Below, one piece after another: positions 1 through 12,817 of a stretch of DNA of 64,000 nt. Below the pieces are notes generated by a model, which did not search any database, was not told the DNA's origin, and saw only the letters and a program-made list of their open reading frames with translations. The DNA comes from Dirofilaria immitis (taxonomy: Eukaryota > Nematoda > Chromadorea > Rhabditida > Onchocercidae). Location: assembly GCA_024305405.1 (NCBI GenBank), contig JAKNDB010000105.1:1798001-1862000 (forward strand). Reading direction: 5' to 3'. A program made the translations under genes and the position numbers. Numbering within the stretch: position 1 is the first letter of the stretch; every line of letters starts with the position of its first letter.

Positions 1-3000
1 AGTCGGTCGTCAGCGCCGCGATCCATCCTTCCATTTCTCCAACATTTTCATCGCGACTCAGCAATTCCGAAAATATTCTTAAGCAAAACATAATTTCACA
101 ATAGAAAAACCGAAATTCACTAATCAAAAAGAAGTAGTAAGAGTATCCAGCAAATTTAATTAAGAGTAAAAAAATAAGCTTTAGAAAATTGAATAAATGT
201 ACTAATATTAAATAGATCAGGTTAATCTGACTTACTCAGTAAGATCTTTCAAACTCAAAATATGGCCATTTTCATCAAAAACATCCAGTTTATAAATACA
301 ACCTAGATGATAAACAGCAATATGACGCGTAGTTCCACAGTATATTTCCAAATGGTCTAAAACAAGTAGCAAATATAGTTACCACTCACACCTCTATTTG
401 TAACAAAATAGTTCAATTATTTGAACGTTTTAAAATTAGAAGTCATTTATGTAATTCACAGATAAATCTTCGTGTTTCGTTTTATCATTTATTCTCAGGT
501 TATGTTTTAAACATATAATCCACTCATATTGAAATATTTAAGTATTTGGGGCCTAAAGATTATTTTACTTTGATTCAAAATGATTTTCTTGCTATCATCT
601 GCATTTAAAAGCCAGTCAAAGTTCAAACAAAAATCGCATATTTTAATTGTTCATTGTTTTATGAGAAATAAATGCAAGAATAATACCAATAATCTCCCTG
701 GTACTCGAGTTGTTCCATAACACTTCCAAAGATGCGATAAACTAATACATCCGCCAGCTACCTGCAAAATTACTTGCGATCAATGAATAGATAAACATAT
801 TTGTTCAATCGATAGAACAAATTATTTATATAAAATAGATTTCGTTAAGCCATTTACAAAGTTCTAGACATTTTTATCACTAAGTCCTTATTTTCTTTTC
901 ATTCTTGATCAAGACAATACATTTTACATTCATTTAATTCTAAGACAAAGTTTAAAATTGAAAATTTTGGATAAGGCCAAGAGAGAATGATTCGAAATTT
1001 GAAAGCCAAAGAAAGAAGAGAATATAAAAGTTTGTGGTATATTTTTAACAATAATAATAATAATATGTTATTAGTGTTAAATCATTCAACTGTATTGGTA
1101 TTAGTGGGATTAGTTATAATAAGTATAACGATTTGAGCAATGTTTAAGATTTATTTTAGTTATTAATTTTTTCCTAAACAGCCTGTTATGCATGCGACTT
1201 ACTCATTGATTTTATTTTGAATTGTATCATTATAGTTCACTCCTACATCCTTATCTTTAATTATTTAAGATCATTTTAATCAGTAATCAGAATATACAAA
1301 TAGTAATATGACTATAAAATATTGAGGAAAAAATGAAAAGTTTGTGTAGGATAATTAATGTGAGGTTAGCAGATGAGTATGGCACTGTGATGATTTTAGG
1401 GATAAAAAATGATACATGAATAGTTTTCTTTTTTTTCTTTTATCAGTATTTTCTTCTTTATTCTAAGCTTTAATGTAATATTTTTATTGAAAAATTATTT
1501 CAGAAAAATTATTTCTTAAAAATTGTTGCAAACAAATAAACAATAACATCTTACAGGTCGTAGAGATTGTCGATCAACAGATAGCATGCTCAACGTTTCC
1601 CAAAAAACGACGTGAGCTGCTCGAATGGCTTGATTAGCTGGTATGCAAGTGAAAACATCCTTAAATAATTTTGTTGATAATTTCAGATTAAACATTTATT
1701 TGTCTATTATCCACTGATAACTAAAGTTATCTGCAAATTACATTAAATATAAAACTTTTTTCCTGAAGTGAAAATTCACATTGATCACTTCTATTATCGC
1801 TGTTGAAAACATATAAAATTGATCACTCCATGAATTTTTTAAGTGAAGAGAATTTCACAGTAATATGATTTTTGTTTATATATCAGCAAGAAAGATTGTT
1901 CAAATGAATTTCGCTGAGCTATTTCACTTCAATCATCGACAAATGAATTTCGCTGAGCTATTTCATTTCAATCATCAACAAATGAATTTCGCTGAGCTAT
2001 TTCATTTCAATCATCAACAAATTAATTTCACTGAGCTATTTCATTTCAATCATCATTTCAATACGTTGAACAACTATGTTATGCGTTTTTATTCTAATAA
2101 TCGAGTGATTTTATGTGATATGAAATTGAAACACTTTTCTTTCTCTTTCTCGAAAATTGAGCAAACAGAAATAAATCAGTTGACAATACTAACTAAATGC
2201 GCAACGCTGCTATTTATCATGACGCCTTTTCTCGAATATAAATAGGCGAACTTCTCCCATACGTCCGTAACCTATAAAATTGATCACTCCGTGAATTTTT
2301 TAAGTAAAGATGGTCAATTTCAAAGTAATATGATTTTTGCTTATATATCAGTAGCAAAGATTGCTCAAATGAATTTCGCTTTGCTATTCCACTTCAATCA
2401 CCAACAATTACGTTATCCGTTTTTATTCTAATAATCGATTTGTTTCACGCTGCTTCTTTTGTTCACTGTATCTTACGTGTATTTAATTCGCTTACGTAAT
2501 TGTTGACGAAGCACCAGTATAGCCACGCTAATCCTTGAAGTTTCCACGCTTCATTGTTTAGGAAATTTTGAGCCATCTTTTTCACATCCGTAAATTCATC
2601 CTGTTAACAATTAATGGTTCATGAATTAAAGCTCAAATAAATAATTTTGAAGAGAAATTCGAAGGAAAAAAGAAGAATAATTTTGTTTTAATTAAAATAC
2701 TTCGTCTTTAATAATAAAAATAGCTATTAGGTTGCCAAGAATTTCTTCGTCGTTGTACTGCTTATGCTTAATATAAAATAAAACAATTTTTTTTTAAATT
2801 TATTTACAGTTTTAAAACTATTGCAGTTTGAAAAGTTGAAAATGTTTGACAAAATTATTTAATAAAAATCCAAAGCGAGGAAAAAGCAAGTAAAAATATA
2901 TGTTGAGAAACATCGTAATCTATGAGTTACAATCATTGAGTTCACTAAAAGAATTCAGTTTTGGAGACTTTAGTGATTTTTATTAATTATCAAGACATAG

Positions 3001-4157
3001 TATAATGCAATACATATCAAAATCTAATTTAAAAATTAATTTTAAAATAAAGAAATATTCAAGAATCCAATAGGGTCCAAACTTACAGGATCCAACAATG
3101 GTTCCACACTGTTGAGATATCCAGCTATCGTATCTTTTAATGATGGAAGTGGTAAAGTGGGCAGCAATCCTTCACATGAATTTAGTTGGGGTGATAATTT
3201 ACTGAATAGACGATGAAATATCTGAAAGTTAGTTGTTGGTAAGAATTGGCATCCTTTTTAACCTTCTCCAAAATGTCTATTTCAGATCTATTCTTATATA
3301 TAATCTTCTTCCCATGCATTATTTATGAAAAAATGTTGTCAGACCAAAATAAAATTAATGTTAGGAAACTTACAAACCACGTTTTTGTCAGAAGTGAATA
3401 GTTCTTCTTATCCTCAAACAGATATCTTTTGTAACCGAAATATAAGTGTTTGATTAAAAATCTAATCAGTAATATAGGTAAATACGTACTAATAAAAGCA
3501 ATCTGTAAATTTGAAAGGTTTTAGATTAAATTGTGGAAACAATTTAGCAAAATGATGATTGTGAATTTGATTTAAAAAATTCAATCAAAAATCATAAAAA
3601 TCTATGAATTCGAATTCAAAAAATTTAAGACTCCAAAATTAGGCTTGTACCAACCAATGAAATACTAAGAACAAATGAAGTCTCTTTATGAAGTATTTCC
3701 GGTAAAATGATGAATAAATTTTGTGTGGGTGGGTTTCTGTATAAGAATGAAGCAATCACTATAAAAATCATTGAAAATAGAAGTGGAGAGATAGGATACA
3801 GGCGATTGTGGAAAGCATTCTGAAAATATTTGATGCAATAATTAATAGTACTTGCAATCACATAATGATGGTCAAGCAAAGCAAAGAATCTGTACAAAGC
3901 CAGAATTTCTGAAATTTACTGTCTAGCATTTACTTTAAACATGATAATATTGCAGCTTTGAATCCCTCCAGAGTTACGTTAAGAAATTGCATAAGTTTGT
4001 TTAAAGGTTTCAACTTTCTTTCTATTTTGTTATATTTATAATTTTAGAAAGAAAAGGCTACCTTGAGTTGATAGAAGCTGCGTTGAAATCGATTTGGAAA
4101 ATAACCATCAGTACGATACGAACATTTCGGGTCTCGCAAAATATTGTCCTCCATCAT
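1..4157 (-). CDS. Carnitine O-palmitoyltransferase 1-like, 5' part (10 exons seen, runs off left edge)
   Basis: CPT1 moves long-chain acyl groups from CoA to carnitine on the mitochondrial outer membrane. Exons, 5' to 3': 4157-4062, 3819-3655, 3502-3374, 3221-3087, 2600-2496, 2271-2190, 1637-1555, 761-687, 356-236, 77-1. All have GT/AG borders and compatible phases except between 761-687 and 356-236. The start ATGATGGAG (4157) follows AT-rich DNA. Two hydrophobic segments match the two CPT1 membrane spans: exon 3819-3655 (LYPISPLLFSMIFIVIASFL) and the 3819-3655/3502-3374 junction. They are followed by the family motif LPTLPLPSLKDTIAGYL, then NNYVTDVWEKFAYLYSR, TTRVPG and RHIAVYHLG. The catalytic His and the C-terminal half lie beyond the window. 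The sequence is quite divergent from vertebrate CPT1 (MINSS where MVNSN is usual). The phase break at 687/356 disappears if the GGG run (696-698 on +) were one base longer. Family assignment is from remembered motifs. Confidence 0.88.
1812..2446. repeat. Direct repeat flanking one CPT1-like exon
   Basis: About 1812-2105 and about 2273-2446 share long matching stretches in the same order: ATAAAATTGATCACTCC, then TAATATGATTTTTG, TATATATCAG, one minisatellite unit, and finally GTTTTTATTCTAATAATCGA. The two copies bracket the 82-nt exon 2190-2271. The left copy has expanded its minisatellite unit to four; the right copy keeps one. Confidence 0.75.
1902..2054. repeat. 39-bp minisatellite, about 4 copies, in a CPT1-like intron
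   Basis: Copies start at 1902, 1941, 1980 and 2019. Each begins AAATGAATTTCGCTGAGC and the first three are nearly identical. The unit is a multiple of three, so it gives a long but spurious + strand reading frame with a repeated QMNFAELFHFNH. It lies between the CPT1-like exons at 2190-2271 and 1555-1637 on the opposite strand, so it is intronic. A degenerate single copy sits at 2368-2406, on the other side of exon 2190-2271. Confidence 0.92.
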
Positions 4158-4387
4158 CTAAACTATCATTTTTGATGAAAATAAATGAAGTGTTGAAATT
4201 GTCATCGAAATTATTCAAAATTTTACGCGAGAATGATGAAATTATTTGCTAGTGTGATAATGTTTGATTGTAATAAGCGATTTGACTTGTTATTACATCG
4301 AATTTTCGAATCAAAGAAATGATCGTTGTACCGTTATATGAACGAATCAATTATCAGATGTAGCAAATTGTATTATGCATATATTAC

Positions 4388-4873
<486 letters not shown>

Positions 4874-5149
4874 TTTCAAGTGCTACTAATAGAAGCTACT
4901 GGATATGAGCAAAACAAATTGCTTCTTTGTAGAGTAATTAATTTCAGACTACTATAAAACATATCTTTATTGATCTAAGAATCATGCAAGAACTTTATTT
5001 ATTTCTGCATATGGTGCAAGAATTACAATTTTCGACAAGCTACAGCGTCTATATTATTAATTTTGCTTATCATACTTCTCAAAATTCAGAAAGCTGTAAT
5101 GAGCACTCTATTAATAGCTCTCCAAAAGGATAGTTCCACTGATTATTAA

Positions 5150-5380
5150 TCAATTTTTAGAATAGCTACTTGTCGAAGCTTCGTCATCTTTCCAAGTTGT
5201 TTCATTTGAAGTAAATCCGAATACATCTTTAGCATCAGTTTTTCGGGGATTTTGTGATGTTATAACAAGCTTACTTCGATCATTATTTTTTAACTGATCG
5301 CCGCTAGTTTCTAAAGACTGGTCATTAAATTTCTCATCTTCAAAGCTCTTATCTTTTCTTGGGCCAAATCCACTATTGAT
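5150..5380 (-). other. Orphan hydrophilic open frame, possible last exon or pseudogene remnant
   Basis: On the minus strand a frame of about 76 codons runs to a TGA at 5152-5150. It has coding-like composition: rich in Lys, Asp, Ser and Thr, less AT-biased than its surroundings, with segments such as DRSKLVITSQNPRKTDAKDV. It has no Met start; a TAA lies at 5383-5381, and a second coding-like frame continues upstream out of phase. I do not recognise the protein. It could be the 3' exon of a gene with errors, a decayed copy, or chance. Confidence 0.25.
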
Positions 5381-5383
5381 TTA

Positions 5384-8300
5384 TGACTTTTCGCCGTTAC
5401 TTCATGACCATTTTGATTTCAGTAACAAATCGATCGGATTTGTCTTTTGCCTATTATTAGCTTTAGAAATTAAGTTATTAGCAGGAAAACATTAATGTGA
5501 TTTATATTATAACCAGCAAAATTTAGTGTGCGCAAAAAACTTAACTATTCTATTTCATGATCTGATCCATTAATAATCTTTTATTCTCAATTCTTTATCC
5601 GATATCGTTATTTAAGCATAAGTAATATTATCATCGCTCGTACTCGAATATTTAATATTGTAATTCAGAGATGTGGAAATTACTAATAGTTAAGATGATT
5701 AATTATAAATTATAGGCAAATAATATTGAAGATATAGTATTATTTACGGAATATAAAATGATTAATATTTGTTCAAGAAAGATTATAATTGATGACCTTC
5801 CTTTAACGACTCCTTTTGCAAGAGTAAACATTAACAACTTCGTTCGAAAAGATCGCCAAAGTGTCCGAAGCACATTTTAAAAGCGATAAAAAGAGAGAAA
5901 AATCTCGAAGATAATATTTCATTTGTGACCTATAGGATTCCATTTTATAAAAAACTACAAGAATTAGTTCCTGTTCTTTTGCTAATTAAATGATTGTTGA
6001 TTTTGATCACACACTACAATTCACTATTGCGAATTTATCAGAACTGAAGTTTTAGAACTGATCATTCGTTTCAATTTTTTTGACACCAAGTATTTTTAAT
6101 CAACAAAATTTTGGATAGAAAATATGCGTTGTCCTAACGTAAAATGTTGAATTTTATGGTGCATAGATCTGATTGTATTTAAATAGTTAACTGAATATAT
6201 TTAAAAAACTAACAGCCGATCAGATGAAGTAATTATAACCTTTTTATTTCTTTAATTCAAAGCTGCACAATTAACAAATTTATACTAGTCTGATTTTTGT
6301 AAATGTCCTTTATATCTTTCTGATTTCTAGAAAAGCCTTGCAGATTAATGTCGTGTAAAGACGATTTACATTTGATAGATCGCTTATTAATTGCAGGAAA
6401 TTATTTAGTATAAAATCGACATTTTTAATCGAATCCTTATCAAAGATTGCTTTAATTATTGTGATTGGCCAACCTGAAATTCACTATTGAATCGCTGATT
6501 TCATCCCAACTACATACTCAGTTAAGAAATGTTTTCAATTATTCATTAATAAAGAAAGAAGCTAAAGTCGAGTTTGAAAGAAGAAAAGGTACACGAAAGC
6601 TTGATTTAAGTTTCAACCATTACACTAGTTTTAATTCCCAAGATCGAAGGAAAGGAATACCCTTTACGCATAGCCTGAAAACAGTTTGAGTTATCTTACC
6701 TCAGATTCAACACCCATATTTCGTTTTTAGGATAGCAGATTTTCTGTGTGTCAGGCCACCATATTCGTGGTTTATTTATTATCATCAGGATATAACACAG
6801 ATGTCCCTATCTGTTTCATCATTCACACATAGTGCAAACTCGAACTCTCATCACATCCTTTAATACTGCGAAACCAACCATTTTGCCATTCGAAAGTCAC
6901 ACATTACTTTTAAATTTATTTGATAAAATAAAAAGAGCTGAATTGGAAAGGATAAGACAATGGATAATGCATAATGATTAAAAAATGCGAGAGGGGAAAA
7001 GAAAAACGAAATTTATTTTTAAAGGTGAGAAGAAGAAGTATTTCAATTGGGAAAGGTGAAAAAATGAAATGCGAGAAATGAAAAATGCATCTCATATTTA
7101 CTCATTTCCGCAAAACAAAATATTGAACTGTAACTTTTAAGTTTAATAAAGCTTTTTTTTTCACGGATCTTTTTCTCATCTCGAAAATAATTATTATATG
7201 CTAATAGTGCGGCTGTTCATGGTGGAGAATAATGTTTGCATAGAAATCATGAAAAGCAATGAAATAATAAGAAGAAAGGTATATTTTTATTTCTGAATAA
7301 ATTTATTTCAAAGCGCTCGAAGTGATACCACAAGAATTTAATAATTCCTATGCGAAATATTACTTTAATTAAACAACTCCCAGCCAAAAACCAGAAATGC
7401 ATCAATTGATAAATAGTCATTCAATTCATTTGCATTAAAGAATGAACTCAAAACTAAAGATTTTAAAGAAAAAAAAGCAAAAAAACCCAAATAATTTCTT
7501 TTTTCAAAGCGATCTGTTTGCAGTAATTACAACCATTCAAACAGACTGCTGTTTAAAATGATAAAGCGAACAGAGAAATTGCAAACAAAATTGATGTCAT
7601 TACATTAATATTTTCAAGAGTTATTCATTCCATTAAGAGAGATAAAATCGCCTACGGCTGTCTTTTCTTTGCAGAGTGATCGAAACTATTTCAATGTACT
7701 CCTCTGATGCTACAGGAATAAAAGTTCAAAGATTCGTGATTTTGATAAAAGATCATAGACCACTCGATATAATTGTCAACATCTTTCACAAACTCATTAT
7801 CTCATACTGTTATTATTAAACAACTTGAAAGTTTTGTCGTGGTAATTTGTGTTCGACGTTCAATTTAGCCAACATCAGAAGCGCGTAAAAAACTTTCTTC
7901 AAGAAATTTAAATTCAGAAAAATATTTTAAACTTAGACCGCATCAAGACATTTTTATTGATAGTGTAAATTTTCTGATTTAGACCAACTGAACCGCTAAT
8001 TGAACTGTGTTCGGTCTGTGTTCGGTTTGAGATTGAGCGATTTTTTAAATAAGAAAAACTGGAATTACTCTGATATCAGAAGATCACAGTGGTAATGCGG
8101 CAAGCATTATTATTCTAAATAGACTGGTATAATCTTTATTAATATCATTATCTTATGTCTTCAATATTAAACTCTTGAAGTCGTCATCGTTCCCCATTAT
8201 TATCAGCATTAAGCGAAATGTAATGTTTAAACGTCTATCTATTAGAGAACTTGGATCTTTTGTGAATAACTGGTTGTTAATAATGCTTGCCGCATTATCA

Positions 8301-10963
8301 CTTTGTCACGATTATTGGCTCTTCAGTTGTGATAAGATTCTCTTCACTCCTTTTGATGTCAACATGTCATTTTTATCACCTATTATCATTATTATCATCG
8401 TTCTTACTAAATTATTATATAACGTAATATTTTAAAGGAATATGTGTACGCATGTGTAATTATCTGCTGGCTTTGTAAAACAAACACAGTCTTTGATGAC
8501 AATGTTCTCGTCATCCTTTTAGCTCCTAACTTACTCAATAATAATGCTCCTCCGACTTTATTGATACTACACCACTATCTCATATGTCTAGCCAGCTTTT
8601 ATTTTAATTTCAATTTTAAAATATTATACTTACGGATATTTTTCACGTCTTTAGTGATTTAACAAATCATAGAATGAATTGATCACATCCATTTGTTTCA
8701 CCTACGTTCTACCTATATTAGTTTTAAAAAATCGAGAGCAAATTAAATTTTCTCAATACTGAAGAGTGGAATCAGATTGCATACTTCTTTAAGTAACGGA
8801 AGCATCGAACCTAGAAAAATGAATGATATTTTAAATTAAACGATTCAATGGCAAACCGAATAATTCTCCGATGTGCCAAATACGGGATATGACAATTTTT
8901 GCCAAAGTGTATCATAATCTCCGTAAAACGGTGAGAAATACGGTTATGCCGAAGTGATAAACAGGATTTTAAAAATGCTCCATAATCCAATATGAACATC
9001 GTTTCTTGCTAGTTCATTTAATTTCAATTCTCGAGAAACAATCGTTCATTTTGTGCAGTAATGACTAGCTTTGATAAATCTTTAATAATTCGTTATCACA
9101 TGATGAAACGTAAATATCATTGTGCAAAATTTTTTAGTTTAAAACAAGCATAATTCTTGTTTTTCATCATTTCTAGAACGATCATTAAATTATTTCGATT
9201 CCGCAGAATTTTTTTGTTTTTCGAAGTGATAACATTCTCACTAATGTAGTAAGAAATGAATTGAGATCAGTTCCAATTTGATTTTAATGAAAATAAAGTT
9301 GGAAAAAATTTCCAGAAAGTAAATTCTTGCTTTCAGTATATTTCTAACGCTTTAAGAGAAAATACAGACATTGATATCATTTATTCTAAATATCTGTGGC
9401 AAGTAAGTATCTAAAATTTCTTTTTAAATTAGTAAATTTCAATTTTTTTAGATCATTATTACTTTAAACTAGATTATTTTCGAAAAAATTAATGAATGGA
9501 CAGATATGTAGTGGCTGTGTCGTTTAAAATTCAATTCACAAACTTTGAAAATTAGAAAATTTTTTTCTACTTAGAGGTAAATTTCTGTTATCTTCTAATA
9601 TCAAATCAAAGCCTACAACTTTTTGCTTGATATCAAAAAAATCCAGTATGCTTGGGTGCAGTTCTCCAAAATGACCAACTATTTTACTTCTAAAAGATAA
9701 GGGATTTTGAATTTTATTGATGATACCAACAGACTACGTAAGTACTTTCGGTTTTCGCTATATTTTGTATTTTCCTGATGCTTTTTAATTTCAATAATGT
9801 ATAAATATAAATATAATGATGATTATGCTTGATAATCATACAAATATTTATAGAATAATCTTCAATTTTAGGTGCAATTTTTTGATGCATTCGAACATAC
9901 CTTTGAAAATAATACCATTGACATCAGAAGAGAAAAACATCATATTTTTCCAAGAGAGGAAAACAATGTTTCATTGTTTATTCGATATTAGAGATGTAAA
10001 CCTACTCCAAGCGGTATTAAATCCCAATTATTATTATCCCATTTTCTTTCTTCGATTTTCATAAATTGAGTAAATTAATAGATATTTAATCGAATAAAAT
10101 AAATAATGGAGTTGAATATAAGTAATTGAAATATGTGCTTGAATCTATTAAGTTACTTATGCGTAAACTTCTTGATTTTGGCGCAGAATGATGCAGTACA
10201 AAAAAAATTGAAATTAAAATCATGAAGTTTTGCAGTTATGGCGGTTATAAGGATGAAGAACAACTATAAACAAATAATGACAAATAAATAACATTGAACT
10301 ATAAACATAAATAAAGATATAATTCAAAAAAACTGACCTAATAGAACTTGGATTTTAATAAATTTAATTTTTTTCACCTAATATTTCTAGTTTCTTAACT
10401 GAAAATGGTAATCAATTCTAAATGGAAAATTAATAGTAAAATCAAGCAGATAAAAATATCTGCTTCGATTTGGTTATATGCATTGATTAATAAACTTTTA
10501 ATATATATGTGTCCATAATTGTGAAATAATTTAAACAAAATTTTCGGGCAACTTCTATTGATAGAAGTGGTGCAAATGCACTAATTGAACTTATTGACCT
10601 TAGAAGTAATTAGAGAGAAATTCACTCTGCATGAATTTATTAATCCATAATGAATTTGTTCACATTAATCTAGTTGTACGTTTGTGCAAACAAATTTTAT
10701 TAAGTTTCAATTATACAAAATTAGAAATAAGCTTAATTTATTATGATTCGAAATGATATATCACAAGATCGCAGTATTTCTTTTCCCTTCCTCCTTATAT
10801 TATCCGTAACATAGGATGATACTTGTCTCTTATCCGACGTAGATTTAATTGTAGAATTTTTAATTTCTTTTCTTAACGTAAGTAATATAATATATCAAGG
10901 TTATCCTTAATATTTTTGCTTTCGTTACAGAAAAATTAAAGGATTGAAATTCAAAGTATCGCA
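5384..10963. other. Gene-poor AT-rich stretch
   Basis: No exon with credible splice borders or a recognisable protein motif was found on either strand. Several open frames of 60-90 codons (for example 6465-6689, 8175-8435, 9816-10064) have AT-driven composition (Ile, Asn, Phe, Leu) and no family resemblance. An acceptor-like CGTTACAG at 10923-10930 precedes the myosin-like start at 10964. Confidence 0.5.
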
Positions 10964-12044
10964 ATGTCGGAATACGAGAGCGATCCTGGCTGGCAATATC
11001 TATGTCAGTATCAGAAGAAGATAAATTATTTGGGAATTCAAAAATTTTGGCAAATTTGCAAAAGACTGGATATGATAAATTTGCACGATATTGAGATATT
11101 ATTTTTCGTCATATCTCTTAAATTCTAATCATATTTACTGCTTTACTTCGTCTTTGTTTTATTGTTGTGTTTTTAGGGGAAAAAGGAAATTTTTGTTTGG
11201 ATTTAATTAGTAATGAAATAAGTATTACTGATTCATTACGAAATACTGACCGCTTGATCTAAGTAGTTTAGATCTATATTTCGTTCTTATAACATAATTC
11301 TGTTACGATAAAACTAAGATGTTTATTAATATTACGTATGCCATGTCAGAATCAGTAAACAATTTTTTACAGATAATCAAAAATTTAATTCTAAAAGAAT
11401 ATTTGGATACCTAATGAAAAATTAGATTTCACTGCTGCTGAGATTAAATCATTGAAAGGCGGTTTGGTTACTCTTATCATTTGTGAAAGAGTTGAGGTCT
11501 GACATTTTTAATTTGAAAATATTCAGAATTAAAGAAAGCAAATGAGATGTAGATTTGTAGGATATTCAACTGAAATAATTTATTTCAATAATTATATTTA
11601 TATAGTAGGCTCGTTCATTCTTGAGAATTAAACTTTTATATATATCCAATTTCACCGTATATAATCGTCGAAGTGAAGATTTAATGCTCTGATGAGTATG
11701 ATGCATTTAGCATTCGATATACAGGAAATTTGCGTCGCATATATGGCAAATGATATATAAGAAAATAAGAAAGAGGTCAGCTTAGTTTTTAGGTAAAAAT
11801 CTCATTAAAAACATATTACAATCTTTTAGATTATTTTTAACTTCAAATACGTCCTGAATGCATGCTGTTTAAACAGAAATCGCATTCGTCGATTCGAATT
11901 TCAGAAGATCTTGGGAAAGATGAAACGCAAAAAATGAATCCACTAAAATACGCGAAAACAGAAGATATGGCGAATTTGATATTTTTGAACGATGCATCCG
12001 TATTTCATAACTTGCATGAACGATATTTGTCTATGACAATATAT
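10964..12044 (+). pseudogene. Myosin heavy chain N-terminal head fragment (two exon remnants)
   Basis: ATG at 10964 opens MSEYESDPGWQYLCQ, the very N-terminus of nematode muscle myosin heavy chains (xxxDPGWQYL). The frame then loses resemblance and stops at about 11130. A second block, about 11877-12044, reads [10 protein letters not shown], then [20 protein letters not shown]. This is the start of the motor domain (family consensus KTEDMxNLTFLNEASVL), and it ends at a GT donor (TAT|GTAAAT). The SH3-like segment between them, and everything after (ATP-binding P-loop, actin-binding region, lever arm), is absent from this strand downstream. The fragment therefore cannot encode a motor and is called a remnant. 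'DMANL' is closer to the minor-type nematode muscle myosin as I remember it; that is only a hint. Confidence 0.72.
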
Positions 12045-12080
12045 GTAAATCAGGTCATCATTTTTCTTGTTGACTCCCTC

Positions 12081-12335
12081 TAAAATTTTATCGATTTGTT
12101 CTTCTTTCACAAAAGACCAAACATATTCAATCGTTTCTACGGAGCGAAAGTGTTTTAGAGCTGATTTTGCAACTGATATAACAGTTTCACCACTTTCCAA
12201 AATATAATCATTACCATTTACTTGGTAAAATGTTTCGAACTTCACATCATACTGATGGTAATTTTTACTGAAAGTAAATTTTACACCAATATGCAAAGTG
12301 CACACCAAACTGATGATATTTGATATTTCATGCAA
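12081..12335 (-). other. Unrecognised open frame between myosin fragments
   Basis: A minus-strand frame from about 12335 to 12081 has protein-like composition, with segments such as [17 protein letters not shown] and [17 protein letters not shown]. It has no ATG at its start (a TTG is the first possible codon), and a TAG lies 9 bases upstream. Its 3' end runs antisense into the myosin head exon, where composition is shadow-like. I do not recognise it. It may be an exon of an inserted gene or chance. Confidence 0.25.
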
Positions 12336-12817
12336 TAAACATTTCTAATACTAATCATCCCATTCCTCAATTTTCCAGAATTAAGTCTTAGAGACAGTAT
12401 TGTTATACGAATATAAATATCTGAATTGTCTTTAACTTTAATTTATTTAAAAATTTTCTTTTTAGCAATTTCATATCTGATGAGTGTTCTTGAAAATTAA
12501 TAATTTAAAAATTTCATCAAACATTTCATCTTTTCAAGTAACTTCCTATTGCAACAATTAATAGGCCGACCTCACTGCCAGTCATTAATTTCCTTTAAAA
12601 TGCTTGGACAGTAAAAATAATTATTTATTGGTTGTTATAAGAAGATTATCTTCGTGAAATACTTTTGTTTAACTATCAGCTAATAAACATTTCTCAATTC
12701 TAGCTTATTTTAGTGTAAATAGAAAAGGGAAGAGATCCGTTTTTTAATTCTTTTGATTTTTGATTTTTCACTGAAAAATGATTTTGGCGTCAAAAAAAAG
12801 AAGAAATAAGAAAACTT

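Noticed and set aside
1865..2245. 126-codon + strand frame with a repeated QMNFAELFHFNH motif
   Set aside because: Explained by a 39-bp (13-codon) intronic minisatellite, and antisense to a CPT1-like exon at its end.
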